Positions 35,881-45,978 are shown, numbered from the stretch's first letter. The stretch is DNA of 64,000 nucleotides from SFTJ01 sp045613305 (GCA_045613305.1 JAZLAU010000001.1:71694-135693); one strand, 5' to 3'. Translations and numbers: made by a program. Notes: generated by a model not told the origin, from the sequence alone.

Positions 35881-38421
35881 TCATTGGTTTAATTGTCGTT
35901 TTGTAACCAATGTTTTTATTTCGTTGTTTTCGATGTCGATTGCCAAAGTAGCGCCCATTTCTGCTTCGTTTTGCAAAAGCATTTCTGAAAGAGGGTCTTC
36001 GATATAAGTTTGAATTGCTCTGTTCAGAGGGCGTGCTCCATATTGACTATCATATCCCTTGTCGGCAACGAAGTTTTTCGCTTCATCGGTTATAACAAGG
36101 TTGTAGCCAAGCGCTTCTACTCGTTTATAAAATTTGTCAAGTTCAATGTCTAGGATTTTTAGAATGTTATCTTTCGACAAAGAGTTGAACATTATAATGT
36201 CGTCGATACGATTCAAGAATTCAGGAGAGAACTTTTTGTTAAGCGCCTTTCGCACAACAGCTTCGCTGCGTTCTTTAATTATGGTGTCGGTGTTAAAACC
36301 AACGCCAGCACCAAAGTCCTTAAGTTCGCGAGAGCCAATGTTTGAAGTCATTATGATTATTGTGTTCTTGAAATCGACTTTACGACCTAAACTGTCGGTA
36401 AGGCAACCTTCGTCGAGCACTTGAAGTAGCATATTGTACACATCGGCATGTGCTTTTTCCACTTCGTCGAGAAGCACAACGGAGTAAGGTCGACGACGAA
36501 CTTTTTCTGTAAGTTGTCCGCCTTCTTCATAACCCACATATCCTGGAGGCGCACCAACCAATCTCGAGACATTGAATTTTTCCATGTATTCACTCATGTC
36601 GATGCGAATGAGGGCATCGGGAGAGTTGAACAAAAATTCAGCAAGACGCTTTGCGAGAAGTGTTTTACCCACCCCTGTAGGACCAAGGAACATAAATGAG
36701 CCGATAGGGCGGTTAGGGTCTTTGAGTCCCACGCGGTTGCGCTTGATGGCCTTGGCTATTTTTTCAATTGGGTCATTTTGTCCAATTATTGAAGCCTTTA
36801 TTTCTTTGTCCATATTAATCAAACGCAAACCTTCGGACTGCGCAATTCGTTGCACAGGCACACCGGTCATCATTGCCACTACTTCGGCAACTTGATGTTC
36901 GTCGATGGTGTGACGTTGGTTTGCAAGGTCCTTTTCCCAGTTTTCCTTTGCTGTTTCAAGTTGCTCAATGAGCATGTTTTTGTGGTCGCGATAGCGTGCC
37001 GCACTTTCAAAGTTTTGTGCGCTAACAGCCTGAGCCTGATTTTTTTGAGCCTCGATAATTTGTTTTTCTATCTCTTCTATTTCATTTGGCACTTCCACCT
37101 GTTCGATGTGGCATCGAGAACCCGATTCGTCGAGTGCATCGATAGCCTTGTCGGGGAAGTTTCGGTCGGAGATATATCGGTCGGTAAGCGATACGCATGC
37201 CTCAAGAGCCTTGTCGGTATAGGTTACGCCATGATGGTCTTCATAATGGCTTTTGATGTTTTTTAGGATTGTTAGAGTTTCTTCGGCCGAAGTTGGCTCA
37301 ACTATGATTTTTTGGAAACGACGTTCTAAAGCGCCATCCTTTTCGATGTTTTTTCGATATTCGTCGAGAGTGGTAGCTCCGATGCATTGAATTTCACCGC
37401 GAGCGAGGGCTGGTTTCAGCAAATTAGCAGCATCCATCGACCCAGAGGCATTGCCTGCGCCCACAATTGTGTGAATTTCGTCGATAAACAAAATAATATT
37501 TGGATTCTTTGCCAATTCGTCGATAACTGCTTTGATTCGTTCTTCAAATTGACCGCGATATTTAGTTCCTGCAACAATCGATGCCATGTCGAGAGCATAA
37601 ATTCGCTTATTGAATAGAATTCGAGCCACTTTTCGCTCAGCGATTCTAATTGCTAAGCCCTCAACAATCGCCGATTTGCCAACCCCCGGCTCACCAATAA
37701 GCACAGGGTTGTTTTTTTTGCGTCTACTCAAAATTTGAGACAAACGTTGAATTTCGCTGTCACGGCCAACGACAGGGTCGAGCTTTCCGTTTTCGGCATC
37801 TTTGGTAATGTCTTTACCATATTTGTCGAGAACGGGAGTGTCGTTGTTGTTGGCGGTGCTGCGTGTTTTAGTTGACTTTTCGCTGCTTCCAGTACTTTCC
37901 TTAGAGTGAAATGGCGCTTCGTCCTCTTCATCGTCGGCAAAGTCAGCACCGGCTTTGGGCAGGAATTTATTGTTTTTTAGATATTCGTTTATGTTGTCGT
38001 AATTCATATTCATGTTTTCTAAAATCTTTGAAGCGTAGTAGTCATCTGGATTCTGCATTAGAGCAAGTAGTATGTGCTCAGAATCAGCAACTTTAATGTT
38101 TTCTTTTAGCGCTTCGGAAACTGTGTTTCTCAACAGGGCAGTAACCTTAGGACTTACGGCAAAGTCGTTGATGGAATGCGCTTGAGGGTAGTCGCTGGTA
38201 TCGTAGTCGATAAGTTCGGCTTCGATGTATGCAGAAAGTTGGCTGATGTTTACGTTCATTTTTTCAAGGATAGAGTAAGCATTGTTTTGCTTTTCTTTAA
38301 TGATCCCCAAAACAATGTGTTCTGGCATGATAATCGAGCTGTTGAGCCTAATAGCCTCAGTTCGACTGCATTCCAGAATCCTTTTAACTGATTTAGAGAA
38401 CACGTTATCCATTGAATACAT
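35881..38421 (-). CDS. clpC: ATP-dependent Clp protease ATP-binding subunit ClpC
   Basis: An 846-residue class I Clp/Hsp100 ATPase. Two Clp-N repeats occupy the first 150 residues. The D1 AAA+ domain has Walker [10 protein letters not shown] near residue 240; the middle region contains a UVR-type segment ([18 protein letters not shown]). The D2 domain has [13 protein letters not shown] near 577 and ends in the D2 small domain. The short middle region separates it from ClpB. The GVGFN stretch near residue 710 could be the ClpP-contact loop. It unfolds substrates for ClpP. The alternative start three codons later (MDNVF) cannot be excluded. Confidence 0.94.
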   Translation of the reverse strand: MYSMDNVFSKSVKRILECSRTEAIRLNSSIIMPEHIVLGIIKEKQNNAYSILEKMNVNISQLSAYIEAELIDYDTSDYPQAHSINDFAVSPKVTALLRNTVSEALKENIKVADSEHILLALMQNPDDYYASKILENMNMNYDNINEYLKNNKFLPKAGADFADDEEDEAPFHSKESTGSSEKSTKTRSTANNNDTPVLDKYGKDITKDAENGKLDPVVGRDSEIQRLSQILSRRKKNNPVLIGEPGVGKSAIVEGLAIRIAERKVARILFNKRIYALDMASIVAGTKYRGQFEERIKAVIDELAKNPNIILFIDEIHTIVGAGNASGSMDAANLLKPALARGEIQCIGATTLDEYRKNIEKDGALERRFQKIIVEPTSAEETLTILKNIKSHYEDHHGVTYTDKALEACVSLTDRYISDRNFPDKAIDALDESGSRCHIEQVEVPNEIEEIEKQIIEAQKNQAQAVSAQNFESAARYRDHKNMLIEQLETAKENWEKDLANQRHTIDEHQVAEVVAMMTGVPVQRIAQSEGLRLINMDKEIKASIIGQNDPIEKIAKAIKRNRVGLKDPNRPIGSFMFLGPTGVGKTLLAKRLAEFLFNSPDALIRIDMSEYMEKFNVSRLVGAPPGYVGYEEGGQLTEKVRRRPYSVVLLDEVEKAHADVYNMLLQVLDEGCLTDSLGRKVDFKNTIIIMTSNIGSRELKDFGAGVGFNTDTIIKERSEAVVRKALNKKFSPEFLNRIDDIIMFNSLSKDNILKILDIELDKFYKRVEALGYNLVITDEAKNFVADKGYDSQYGARPLNRAIQTYIEDPLSEMLLQNEAEMGATLAIDIENNEIKTLVTKRQLNQ

Positions 38422-38518
38422 AATACTTTCTCGCTATAATTTGTAAAAAAACAATAGTTTTTTATAATGAAACTGCAATAATTGTGCCAAAACTTATATA
38501 ACTTTTGTAATAATAATA

Positions 38519-38550
38519 TTTGAGAATTAACCTATTTTGTAATATCTTTG
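38519..38550 (+). promoter_or_regulatory. Bacteroidetes-type promoter of the Fur-family gene
   Basis: TTTG at 38519-38522, exactly 20 bases, then TATCTTTG at 38543-38550. Both halves match the Bacteroidetes primary sigma consensus TTTG/N19-20/TAnnTTTG. The transcript would start near 38556, about 16 bases before the ATG. Confidence 0.65.
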
Positions 38551-38571
38551 CTATATATTTATATATAAGGT

Positions 38572-39102
38572 ATGCCAGAGAATTCAAACAAACTAATAGC
38601 ATTAGAGAAGTTTTATAGGTTTTTGGAGTCGAAAGGCTGCCGAAAGACCCTTGAGCGTAAAGCAATTCTCGAAGAGGCGTTATCGATAGAGGGCCATTTT
38701 GATGTTGATACGTTGTACAATCGACTTCGTGATTCGCGATATAAAGTTGTAAAGACAACGATATATAGCAATTTGGAGCTGCTGATAGAGTGTGGAATAT
38801 TGAGAAAACATATTTTCACTAATCATGCGGAATATGAACGTATAGATGCCAAAACCCAGCACATACACCTTATATGCAACATTTGCGGCAAGGTGAAAGA
38901 TGCCAAGGACTTGGAGTTGATGCGATATTTAAAGAGCAAGAAGTTTTCGGCATTTAATGCTGAGGTTTTTTCGATGTCCGTATATGGTATTTGCAATAAC
39001 TGCGCTCGAAAGATGAAAAAGCAGCAAAAAATGGAGGAAAATCTGAAAGAGGCAGACGACAACAAAGCAAAGAAAGATAATAAACAAAATAAGAAAAAAT
39101 AA
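38572..39102 (+). CDS. Fur-family metal-responsive transcriptional regulator
   Basis: A 176-residue Fur-superfamily protein. The N-terminal winged helix reads LEFLESKGCRKTLERKAIL-like; the visible landmarks are KGCRKTLERKAI and VVKTTIYSNLELLIECGI, which matches the family recognition helix. The metal and dimer region has HIHLICNICGK with a Cys-x2-Cys pair and a second pair in ICNNCARK, which together form the structural Zn site. A Lys-rich tail (about residues 150-176) ends the protein. Whether it senses iron, zinc or peroxide cannot be decided. purA follows after 28 bp. Confidence 0.9.
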   Translation: MPENSNKLIALEKFYRFLESKGCRKTLERKAILEEALSIEGHFDVDTLYNRLRDSRYKVVKTTIYSNLELLIECGILRKHIFTNHAEYERIDAKTQHIHLICNICGKVKDAKDLELMRYLKSKKFSAFNAEVFSMSVYGICNNCARKMKKQQKMEENLKEADDNKAKKDNKQNKKK

Positions 39103-39130
39103 ATATTAACTCACAATATAACTGAAAACG

Positions 39131-40396
39131 ATGAAAGTAGACGTATTACTTGGATTACAATGGGGTGATGAAGGAAAAGGAAAAGTTGTAGACGTTTTGA
39201 CTCCACGCTATGACGTAGTTGCTCGATTCCAAGGTGGGCCAAATGCTGGTCACACGCTCGAATTTAATAACCAGAAATATGTTTTAAGGTCAATACCTTC
39301 GGGTATTTTCCAAGAAGGTCAGACCAACATTATTGGTAATGGTGTTGTGTTAGACCCAATCTTGTTTGCTGCAGAGGCAAAAGATTTGGAAAAAAGCGGC
39401 ATAGATATCAAGAAGGTTCTTAAGATTTCAAAGAAGGCGCATCTAATATTGCCAACACACCGCTTGCTTGATGCGGCATACGAAACACTAAAGGGAGCAG
39501 CAAAGATTGGCACTACTGGTAAAGGTATTGGTCCTACATATACCGATAAGATTAGTCGCGACGGTTTGCGTTTGGGTGAAGTGTTTTATAATTTTAAAGA
39601 AAAATACGAAGCGGCAAAGCAACGTCATATTAAGTTGCTTACAGCACTCGGTTTCGAAGCTGAAGTTGCTGAACTTGAAAAGCAATGGTTTGACAGCATT
39701 GAATATATCAAGACATTTGAACTGATAGATAGCGAGCATGTAATCAATAAATATTTGGCAGAAGGAAAGAGTGTGCTATGTGAAGGCGCACAAGGAAGTT
39801 TGCTTGATGTGGATTTCGGCTCATATCCGTTCGTGACATCTTCAAACACAGTCTGTGCAGGAGCATGCTCAGGTCTTGGTGTGGCTCCAAATAAGATTGG
39901 TGAAGTGTATGGTATATTTAAAGCATATTGTACACGTGTAGGTAGTGGCCCATTCCCAACAGAGTTGTTTGACGAAACCGGAGCAACAATTCGCGCTATT
40001 GGTCATGAATATGGCGCAGTTACAGGTCGCGAACGCCGTTGTGGCTGGATTGACCTTGTGGCGCTTCGTTACACAATTATGCTTAATGGCGTTACACAGC
40101 TCATCATGATGAAGAGTGACGTGCTTGATGGATTTGAAACTATTAAGGCATGCGATTCATATTTGATTAATGGTGTTGAGACTCGTGATTTCCCATATTC
40201 TATAGAAGACGGAATTGAACCTGTGTATACAGAACTTAAGGGTTGGAACACCGACATGACCAAGATGCAAAGCGAAGAAGAATTCCCACAAGAATTTAAT
40301 GACTACATCGCATATTTGGAAGAAAAACTTAATGTGCCAATTACGATTGTTTCGGTAGGTCCAGACCGTACACAAACAATTGAAAGAAAAAAATAA
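39131..40396 (+). CDS. purA: Adenylosuccinate synthetase
   Basis: A 421-residue PurA. The GTP-binding WGDEGKGK is at residues 11-18, GGPNAGHT near 36, TGKGIGPTYTDK near 128, and CEGAQGSLLDVDFGSYPFV splits into CEGAQGSLLD plus GSYPFVTSSN. VTGRERRCGWID lies near 297. It converts IMP and aspartate to adenylosuccinate using GTP, the committed step to AMP. Length is normal. The DUF1015 gene starts 6 bp downstream. Confidence 0.97.
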   Translation: MKVDVLLGLQWGDEGKGKVVDVLTPRYDVVARFQGGPNAGHTLEFNNQKYVLRSIPSGIFQEGQTNIIGNGVVLDPILFAAEAKDLEKSGIDIKKVLKISKKAHLILPTHRLLDAAYETLKGAAKIGTTGKGIGPTYTDKISRDGLRLGEVFYNFKEKYEAAKQRHIKLLTALGFEAEVAELEKQWFDSIEYIKTFELIDSEHVINKYLAEGKSVLCEGAQGSLLDVDFGSYPFVTSSNTVCAGACSGLGVAPNKIGEVYGIFKAYCTRVGSGPFPTELFDETGATIRAIGHEYGAVTGRERRCGWIDLVALRYTIMLNGVTQLIMMKSDVLDGFETIKACDSYLINGVETRDFPYSIEDGIEPVYTELKGWNTDMTKMQSEEEFPQEFNDYIAYLEEKLNVPITIVSVGPDRTQTIERKK

Positions 40397-40402
40397 ACGA
40401 AT

Positions 40403-41647
40403 ATGGCAAGAGTAAAACCATTTAAAGGGTTGCGTCCGCCAAAAGACTTGGTTACACAAGTAGCGTCGCGGCCTTACGATGTGCTAAATTCTGTGGAGGC
40501 CAAGGCTGAAGCTGAGGGCAATGACAAGTCGTTGTATCATATCATTAAGCCTGAAATAGACTTTGACCCGATGGTCGATGAGCACGATGCTGTGGTGTAT
40601 GAAAAGGCTATAGAAAATTTCAATAAGTTTCAGGCAGAAGGATGGTTGGTTCAAGATGAGACTGATAAATATTATATCTATGCTCAAACAATGAACGGCC
40701 GTACCCAATATGGAATTGTTGTCGCTGCTAATGTAGACGATTATCTTAATGGTGTTATTAAAAAGCACGAGTTAACACGCAGGGATAAAGAAGAAGACCG
40801 CATGAAGCATGTTCGCATAAATAATGCAAACATGGAGCCTGTGTTTTTTGCATTCCCCGACAATGATGTTTTGCAGAAGGTAATCGATAAAACAATTGCA
40901 GGCGAACCTGAATATGATTTTGTGTCAAGTGATGGATTTGGTCATCATTTTTGGGTGATAAACGATGCTGAAACAATTTCGTTAATTACCGAAACATTTG
41001 CATCTATACCTTATTTATATATAGCCGACGGACATCATCGTACTGCGGCTGCTGCTTTGGTAGGCCACGAAAAAGCATTGGCTAATCCTAATCATACGGG
41101 CGACGAGGAGTATAATTTCTTCTTGGCTGTTTGTTTCCCTGAATCACATCTTAAGATTATAGACTATAATCGTGTAGTGAAAGATTTAAACGGACTTTCG
41201 GATGAAGAGTTTTTGGCAAAATTGTCAGATAATTTTGAAGTTGTGAAGGTTGGTGCAGAGATTTATGCGCCCAAGAGCTTACACAATTTTTCGCTCTATC
41301 TCTCAGGTGAATGGTATTCGTTGACGCCAAAAGAAGGAACTTATAATGACGAAGACCCTATTGGTGTTCTTGATGTGACAATTTCTTCAGACCTTATTCT
41401 ACGCGACATTCTTGGATTGCACGATTTGAGAAGCGATAAAAGAATAGATTTCGTTGGTGGAATCAGAGGCCTTGGCGAGTTGAAGCGAAGAGTAGATAGC
41501 GGAGAGATGAAGATGGCATTGGCTCTTTATCCTGTGAGCATGAAGCAACTTATCGATATTGCTGACACTGGAAATATTATGCCACCTAAAACAACTTGGT
41601 TTGAACCAAAACTTCGTTCTGGAATTGTGGTTCACAAATTGGATTGA
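40403..41647 (+). CDS. DUF1015 family protein
   Basis: A 414-residue cytoplasmic protein of the DUF1015 family. It opens with KPFKGLRPPKDLVTQVASRPYDV as separable landmarks KPFKGLRPP and VASRPYDVL; the conserved IADGHHRTAAA is near residue 212, and DFVGGIRGLGEL is near 350. No signal peptide or membrane helix is visible. The family is widespread and uncharacterised; the DGHHR motif suggests a nucleotide- or metal-related activity, but nothing is established here. It follows purA closely and ends at a terminator. In many Bacteroidetes, as I recall it, this gene lies with serine biosynthesis genes, which are absent from this side. Confidence 0.88.
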   Translation: MARVKPFKGLRPPKDLVTQVASRPYDVLNSVEAKAEAEGNDKSLYHIIKPEIDFDPMVDEHDAVVYEKAIENFNKFQAEGWLVQDETDKYYIYAQTMNGRTQYGIVVAANVDDYLNGVIKKHELTRRDKEEDRMKHVRINNANMEPVFFAFPDNDVLQKVIDKTIAGEPEYDFVSSDGFGHHFWVINDAETISLITETFASIPYLYIADGHHRTAAAALVGHEKALANPNHTGDEEYNFFLAVCFPESHLKIIDYNRVVKDLNGLSDEEFLAKLSDNFEVVKVGAEIYAPKSLHNFSLYLSGEWYSLTPKEGTYNDEDPIGVLDVTISSDLILRDILGLHDLRSDKRIDFVGGIRGLGELKRRVDSGEMKMALALYPVSMKQLIDIADTGNIMPPKTTWFEPKLRSGIVVHKLD

Positions 41648-41672
41648 AAATAAATTACGATAGTGAAATTGA

Positions 41673-41698
41673 AAAGAGTTCGGCTTGCCGAACTCTTT
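41673..41698 (+). terminator. Terminator after purA-DUF1015
   Basis: A 12-bp stem (41673-41684 with 41687-41698) with a tight TT loop, followed by T7 on the + strand. It lies 26 bp after the DUF1015 stop. Confidence 0.88.
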
Positions 41699-41880
41699 TT
41701 TTGTTAAGATATTATCGATATTGCCACAAATTGGGTGATTTGTTATTCTTTAAGATATGGAATTTTCATCATTAAATAATTATTTGGCGGCTTTTAATTG
41801 TAAAAGTAAAATTCTATTAAGGTTGTAATGGCTTGATTAGTAGTGTGGTATGTTGTGTGTAAAACGTTGATTTTACAATA

Positions 41881-41942
41881 AAACTAAATGTTTTAGTTTT
41901 ATTAACTAAATAAATTAGTTTAATAACTAAAAGTTTTAGTTA
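41881..41942. promoter_or_regulatory. Three phased BlaI-type operator dyads
   Basis: Three inverted repeats of the form AACTAA...TTAGTT lie in tandem. The first has 8-bp arms and a 3-bp spacer (41881-41899). The second has 6-bp arms and a 5-bp spacer (41904-41920). The third has 9-bp arms and a 1-bp spacer (41924-41942). Their centres are 22 and 21 bp apart, two helical turns. The third overlaps a near-consensus -7 box (TTAATTTG at 41940-41947), so binding would block transcription. The rest of the 349-bp gap (41648-41996) holds only the DUF1015 terminator; nothing else was seen. Confidence 0.7.
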
Positions 41943-41996
41943 ATTTGCATGTGCGAAACTAATTAAAGTAAATGTAAATAGTAAAACAGAAGAGAT

Positions 41997-42356
41997 ATGA
42001 AGACATTGACAAATAAGGAAGAGGAAATAATGAATTTATTTTGGGAAAAAGGAGATATGCAGATAAAAGAATTGCAAGCATATTATAAAGAACCCAAACC
42101 CCATGTTAATACCCTTAGCACTTTGGTTAAGATATTGGAAGAAAAAGGCTTTCTTAATCATAGAGCCATTACGGCGCGTTGTTTTCAATATTATGCAACA
42201 ATTTCACGCGATGAATTTCGTGGGGGAACATTATCAAATGTTGTAGAAAAGTTTTTTGATAAATCATATTTGAGTGCCGTTTCAGCATTAGTTAAGGAAC
42301 AAAAACTAACCTTGGAAGAATTGAAAGAATTAATAAAGGAAGTTGAAAATCAATAA
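41997..42356 (+). CDS. BlaI/MecI-family transcriptional repressor
   Basis: A 119-residue winged-helix repressor. LTNKEEEIMNLFWEKGDM is split as LTNKEEEIM and FWEKGDM, the usual BlaI opening; the recognition helix region is NTLSTLVKILEEKGFL. The C-terminal dimerisation part SNVVEKFFDKSYLSAVSALV contains the region cleaved in BlaI proteins. It should bind as dimers to the three dyads just upstream and repress itself and the next gene. The M56 gene starts 3 bp later, so the pair is a BlaI-BlaR1-type two-gene system. Confidence 0.93.
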   Translation: MKTLTNKEEEIMNLFWEKGDMQIKELQAYYKEPKPHVNTLSTLVKILEEKGFLNHRAITARCFQYYATISRDEFRGGTLSNVVEKFFDKSYLSAVSALVKEQKLTLEELKELIKEVENQ

Positions 42357-42359
42357 ACT

Positions 42360-43955
42360 ATGGGCGATTTCTTTGTTTTTACGATTAAGGTTTCTTTGTG
42401 TTTGGTGGCTTTCTACCTAATACATAAGTTTTTATTTAGTAATGACAAACTGCATGCTTTTAATAGAGTTTTGTTGTTGTTAGTCATAGTTTTGTCGTTG
42501 GTTCTGCCGTTCATAAAAGTTTCAACATTGCAATCAAACATAATTAATGATGGAATGTTGCAAATAGAAGACTTTATTCTTTCGGCAGAAATTAGTGATA
42601 GTGAAGAAGCCTTACAATTTTCAATAGTAGGGTGCGCATATATAATATATGTGTTAGGAGTGGTTGCATTTCTGGTGCGAGAAATATGGGGAATGTTTCG
42701 CTTAGGAGAGATAATAAGGAGCGGAATAATAAAAGAAGTTCGTGAAGGAGCTAAAGTGGTGGTTGTAGATAGTGATATAGCACCCTTTAGTTGGTTTGGA
42801 TATGTGGTTATTAGTGAAAAAGATTATAGGGAAAATCCCCAAGAAATAATAACGCATGAGATTGCTCACATAAATTATTGTCATTCAATAGATGTGGCAT
42901 TATGTAATCTGCTTATAATATTTCAGTGGTATAATCCAGCAGCTTGGCTTATAAGGAGAGAGTTGCAAGACGTTCATGAGTTTGAAGCAGATGAAAAGGT
43001 TTTAGAAAAAGGAGTCGACGCCAAGCAGTATCAAATGCTGCTTATAAAAAAGTCCGTCGGAGAACATATGTTTTCGATGGCAAACAATTTAAATCACAAT
43101 TCATTAAAAAAAAGAATTAAAATGATGAAAACCGAAAAAACAAACCGCTGGCATTGTATCAAGGCGTTTGCTTTGGTGCCAATTGTTGCAATTGCAGTAA
43201 TTGCTTTTGCTAATCCAAAAGTAGAAGCTATGGCAATTAAAGCTAAAGCCGAAGGCGATGCTATTTTCAACGCATTGGTGCCAAATGATGGTACAGGCAA
43301 AGAAGAATCATCTGCAATTGTTGATGATGAAAATTCGAGTGAACAAGTTCAATTAACAGCAGCAGCGCAGCCCGAAGAAAAAGGTAATGACTATTCTGTT
43401 GTTGACGAAATGCCAATGTTCCCGGGAGGAATGTCGAAGTTGATACAATATCTTCAAGAAAATATTAAGTATCCAGCCGAAGCCATGAATCAAGGTGTGC
43501 AAGGGAGAGTTATTACTCGATTTGTGGTGAAGACTGATGGAAGCATAGAAGATGTTAAAATAGTTAAGAGTGTAGATGCTCAACTTGATGCTGAGGCTCT
43601 ACGTGTTGTTGGGGCTATGCCAAAATGGACGCCTGGAAAACACGATGGAAAGTTGGTGAATGTACAGTATACTTTGCCTATTGATTTCAGATTAAATAAG
43701 CCAAGTGGGGCAATAGAAGAAGGTAATGTGGAAAAACTGAAAATTGTTTCTGACGATAAGCCTGTTGTTGTTGATTCTGATTCAAAGAAAGTAGTATATT
43801 ATATCGATGGTAAAATAGCTGCAGAAGGTGTTACAAATTTGAATCCTGACGACATAGAAAATATTACCGTTTTAAAAGGTAAAGCAGCCGCTGAAAAAAT
43901 GGGTAATAGTGACTATGATGGGGTAATTATGATTAAAACCAAAAAAAATAAATAA
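42360..43955 (+). CDS. BlaR1-type M56 peptidase fused to TonB C-terminal and plug-like domains
   Basis: A 531-residue protein. The first 280 residues are a BlaR1/MecR1 M56 unit: membrane helices plus the zinc site HEIAH at 166-170 and EFEADEKVL downstream. A linker leads to a TonB C-terminal domain (about residues 355-460, with YPAEAMNQGVQGRV and WTPGKHDGKLV). The last 60 residues resemble the plug region of TonB-dependent receptors (IENITVLKGKAAAEKM). It carries no penicillin-binding sensor domain. Signal sensing may go through the periplasmic TonB-like part, with cytoplasmic M56 activity cutting BlaI. This is inference; similar fusions exist in Bacteroidetes. Confidence 0.88.
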   Translation: MGDFFVFTIKVSLCLVAFYLIHKFLFSNDKLHAFNRVLLLLVIVLSLVLPFIKVSTLQSNIINDGMLQIEDFILSAEISDSEEALQFSIVGCAYIIYVLGVVAFLVREIWGMFRLGEIIRSGIIKEVREGAKVVVVDSDIAPFSWFGYVVISEKDYRENPQEIITHEIAHINYCHSIDVALCNLLIIFQWYNPAAWLIRRELQDVHEFEADEKVLEKGVDAKQYQMLLIKKSVGEHMFSMANNLNHNSLKKRIKMMKTEKTNRWHCIKAFALVPIVAIAVIAFANPKVEAMAIKAKAEGDAIFNALVPNDGTGKEESSAIVDDENSSEQVQLTAAAQPEEKGNDYSVVDEMPMFPGGMSKLIQYLQENIKYPAEAMNQGVQGRVITRFVVKTDGSIEDVKIVKSVDAQLDAEALRVVGAMPKWTPGKHDGKLVNVQYTLPIDFRLNKPSGAIEEGNVEKLKIVSDDKPVVVDSDSKKVVYYIDGKIAAEGVTNLNPDDIENITVLKGKAAAEKMGNSDYDGVIMIKTKKNK

Positions 43956-43997
43956 TAATCTTTGCCTATTATAAACTGGCGAAAGCGATAAAAAAAT

Positions 43998-44027
43998 AAG
44001 CTACTGACATAACAGTGTCAGTAGCTT
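43998..44027. terminator. Convergent-gene terminator hairpin
   Basis: A 12-bp stem (43998-44009 with 44016-44027) with a six-base loop between the BlaR1-type gene (+) and aguB (-). T-rich bases follow on both strands. Confidence 0.8.
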
Positions 44028-44050
44028 TCGTGTTTTATTTTAAGTATGTG

Positions 44051-44941
44051 TTAATCAAGAAAACGTTTGGTTATTCCATTGTAGTTTTCAATTCTGCGGT
44101 CGCGAAGGAAAGGCCACCATCTGCGAACTTGTTCGCTTCGCTTGGTGTTGATTTCTACTATCACCGATTCTTCTTGGTCGTGTGATGCGCGATATAAGAA
44201 TTCGCCTTGAGGACCTGCCACGAAACTCTTTCCCCAGAATAAAATGCCATTTGTTTGTCCTGATGGGTCTGGTTCATGCCCGACACGATTAACTGTAATA
44301 ACAGGCAGGCCATTGGCTACAGCATGTCCGCGTTGAACTGTAGTCCATGCCTCAAGTTGACGTTCCTTTTCTTCGGGGGTGTCGGTGCTTTCCCAGCCTA
44401 TGGCTGTAGGGTAAATTAGGATTTCAGCTCCACGAAGGGCCATCATGCGTGCTGCTTCAGGATACCATTGGTCCCAACAAACTAAAACCCCAAGTTTGCC
44501 TAATGATGTTTCAATTGGTTCAAAACCTAAGTCACCAGGTGTGAAATAGAATTTTTCGTAATATGCAGGGTCGTCAGGGATGTGCATTTTGCGATATTTT
44601 CCGGCAATAGAGCCATCGGTGTCAAACACTACAGCAGTGTTGTGATATAATCCTGTGGCGCGTTTTTCAAATAGGGAAGTTACAAGAACAATGCCATTGC
44701 GTGCCGCAACTTCAGAATAAGAATCAGTTACAGGGCCGGGAATTGTGCATGCCAAATCGAAATTGTCGGTAGATTCCACTTGACAAAAATAAAGTGATTC
44801 GTGCAGCTCTTGAAGAACTACTAAATCGACACCTTTCGATGCGATGTCGTCGATTTTTGCCACAAGTGAATTGTGATTTGCTTCAACATCGGCAGTGCGC
44901 GATGCTTGAATAATGCCTACTTTAATAATATCTTTTTTCAT
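44051..44941 (-). CDS. aguB: N-carbamoylputrescine amidase
   Basis: A 296-residue nitrilase-superfamily hydrolase. The catalytic triad is visible: Glu in LQELHESLYFC, Lys in YRKMHIPDDP and Cys in VLVCWDQWYPEAARMMA. These flanks match N-carbamoylputrescine amidase, which releases ammonia and CO2 to give putrescine. It overlaps aguA by four bases (ATGA type), so translation is coupled and the two enzymes act in series. Confidence 0.95.
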   Translation of the reverse strand: MKKDIIKVGIIQASRTADVEANHNSLVAKIDDIASKGVDLVVLQELHESLYFCQVESTDNFDLACTIPGPVTDSYSEVAARNGIVLVTSLFEKRATGLYHNTAVVFDTDGSIAGKYRKMHIPDDPAYYEKFYFTPGDLGFEPIETSLGKLGVLVCWDQWYPEAARMMALRGAEILIYPTAIGWESTDTPEEKERQLEAWTTVQRGHAVANGLPVITVNRVGHEPDPSGQTNGILFWGKSFVAGPQGEFLYRASHDQEESVIVEINTKRSEQVRRWWPFLRDRRIENYNGITKRFLD

Positions 44942-45978
44942 AATGTTGTTGAGTCCTTTGGTAATTGCATTGTTACACAGTGAAGTGAACCGTGTTGCTT
45001 AATTAGAGCATTGCAGTCGATTCCAATTATATTGTAATCGGGCATAGCCTTTTTTATTGCGCTTAGAGCCAATTTGTCGTTTTCGGGCTGGTTGTAAATT
45101 GGAACTAAAACCGAATTGTTAGTGATTAAGAAATTGGCATAAGTGGCGGGTAATCTTAAACCGTCTTCATCGAAAATTGGGTCAGGTAAAGGAACGGTTA
45201 CAAAGTTATATGCATTGCCATCTATGTTTTTAAACTCCTTAATTTGGTTTCCCATTTTTAGAATCTCTTCGTAATGAGAGTCTTCCTTATTTAAGCACTC
45301 AGTGTAGATTATTGTGTTGTTAGGGGCGAATCGTGCAAGGGTATCGATGTGGCTATCGGTGTCGTCGCCTTCTAAATCACCGTGGTCAACCCAAAGAATT
45401 TGTTTAGCGCCAAATGCATTTTTTAAGTAGTCTTCGATTTGATGCTTAGAAAATTCTCCATTTCTGTTGGGTGACAAAAGGCAATTGCTTGTTGTCATGA
45501 TAGTGTCGTTGCCGTCGCTTTCAATCGACCCTCCTTCGAGAACAAAGTTAAGGTGGTTTTGGATAGGTGCAGCAAACAGTGATGCAGCCGCTAAATTACG
45601 GTTAATAAGATTATCCTTACAAGCAGCAAATTTTAGTCCCCATCCGTTGAATTTAAAATCGAGAGCAATAGGCTTTTGATGGTCTAAAATAGTAATAGGT
45701 CCAAAATCGCGAGCCCATGTGTCGTTTGTTTCAACTTTATAGATGTGGATTTTGTCTTGATTAGGCAATACTTGTAATTGCTGTTTAACACTTTCGGGAT
45801 TAGGTGTTACTATAATCAAGTTTTCGTGCTCAGTGACAGCTGATGCTATTTGTAGGTAACAATCTTGCACTTCTTGCAACATATAGTTCCAATCGGTGTC
45901 CTCGTGAGGCCAAGAAATTAATATGGCATCTTGTGGTGCCCATTCGCCTGGCAAATGAATATTTGTGTTATTTGTCAA
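44938..45978 (-). CDS. aguA: Agmatine deiminase
   Basis: A 346-residue pentein-fold enzyme. WPHEDTDW is near the start, the substrate-binding TWARDFGP near residue 85, LEGGSIESDG near 146, and the catalytic Cys is in HGSLHCVTMQLP near 335. It converts agmatine to N-carbamoylputrescine and ammonia. The upstream arginine decarboxylase is not in the window. A TATTTTTG box (46020-46027, - strand) may be its -7 element. Confidence 0.95.
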   Translation of the reverse strand: MTNNTNIHLPGEWAPQDAILISWPHEDTDWNYMLQEVQDCYLQIASAVTEHENLIIVTPNPESVKQQLQVLPNQDKIHIYKVETNDTWARDFGPITILDHQKPIALDFKFNGWGLKFAACKDNLINRNLAAASLFAAPIQNHLNFVLEGGSIESDGNDTIMTTSNCLLSPNRNGEFSKHQIEDYLKNAFGAKQILWVDHGDLEGDDTDSHIDTLARFAPNNTIIYTECLNKEDSHYEEILKMGNQIKEFKNIDGNAYNFVTVPLPDPIFDEDGLRLPATYANFLITNNSVLVPIYNQPENDKLALSAIKKAMPDYNIIGIDCNALIKQHGSLHCVTMQLPKDSTTL

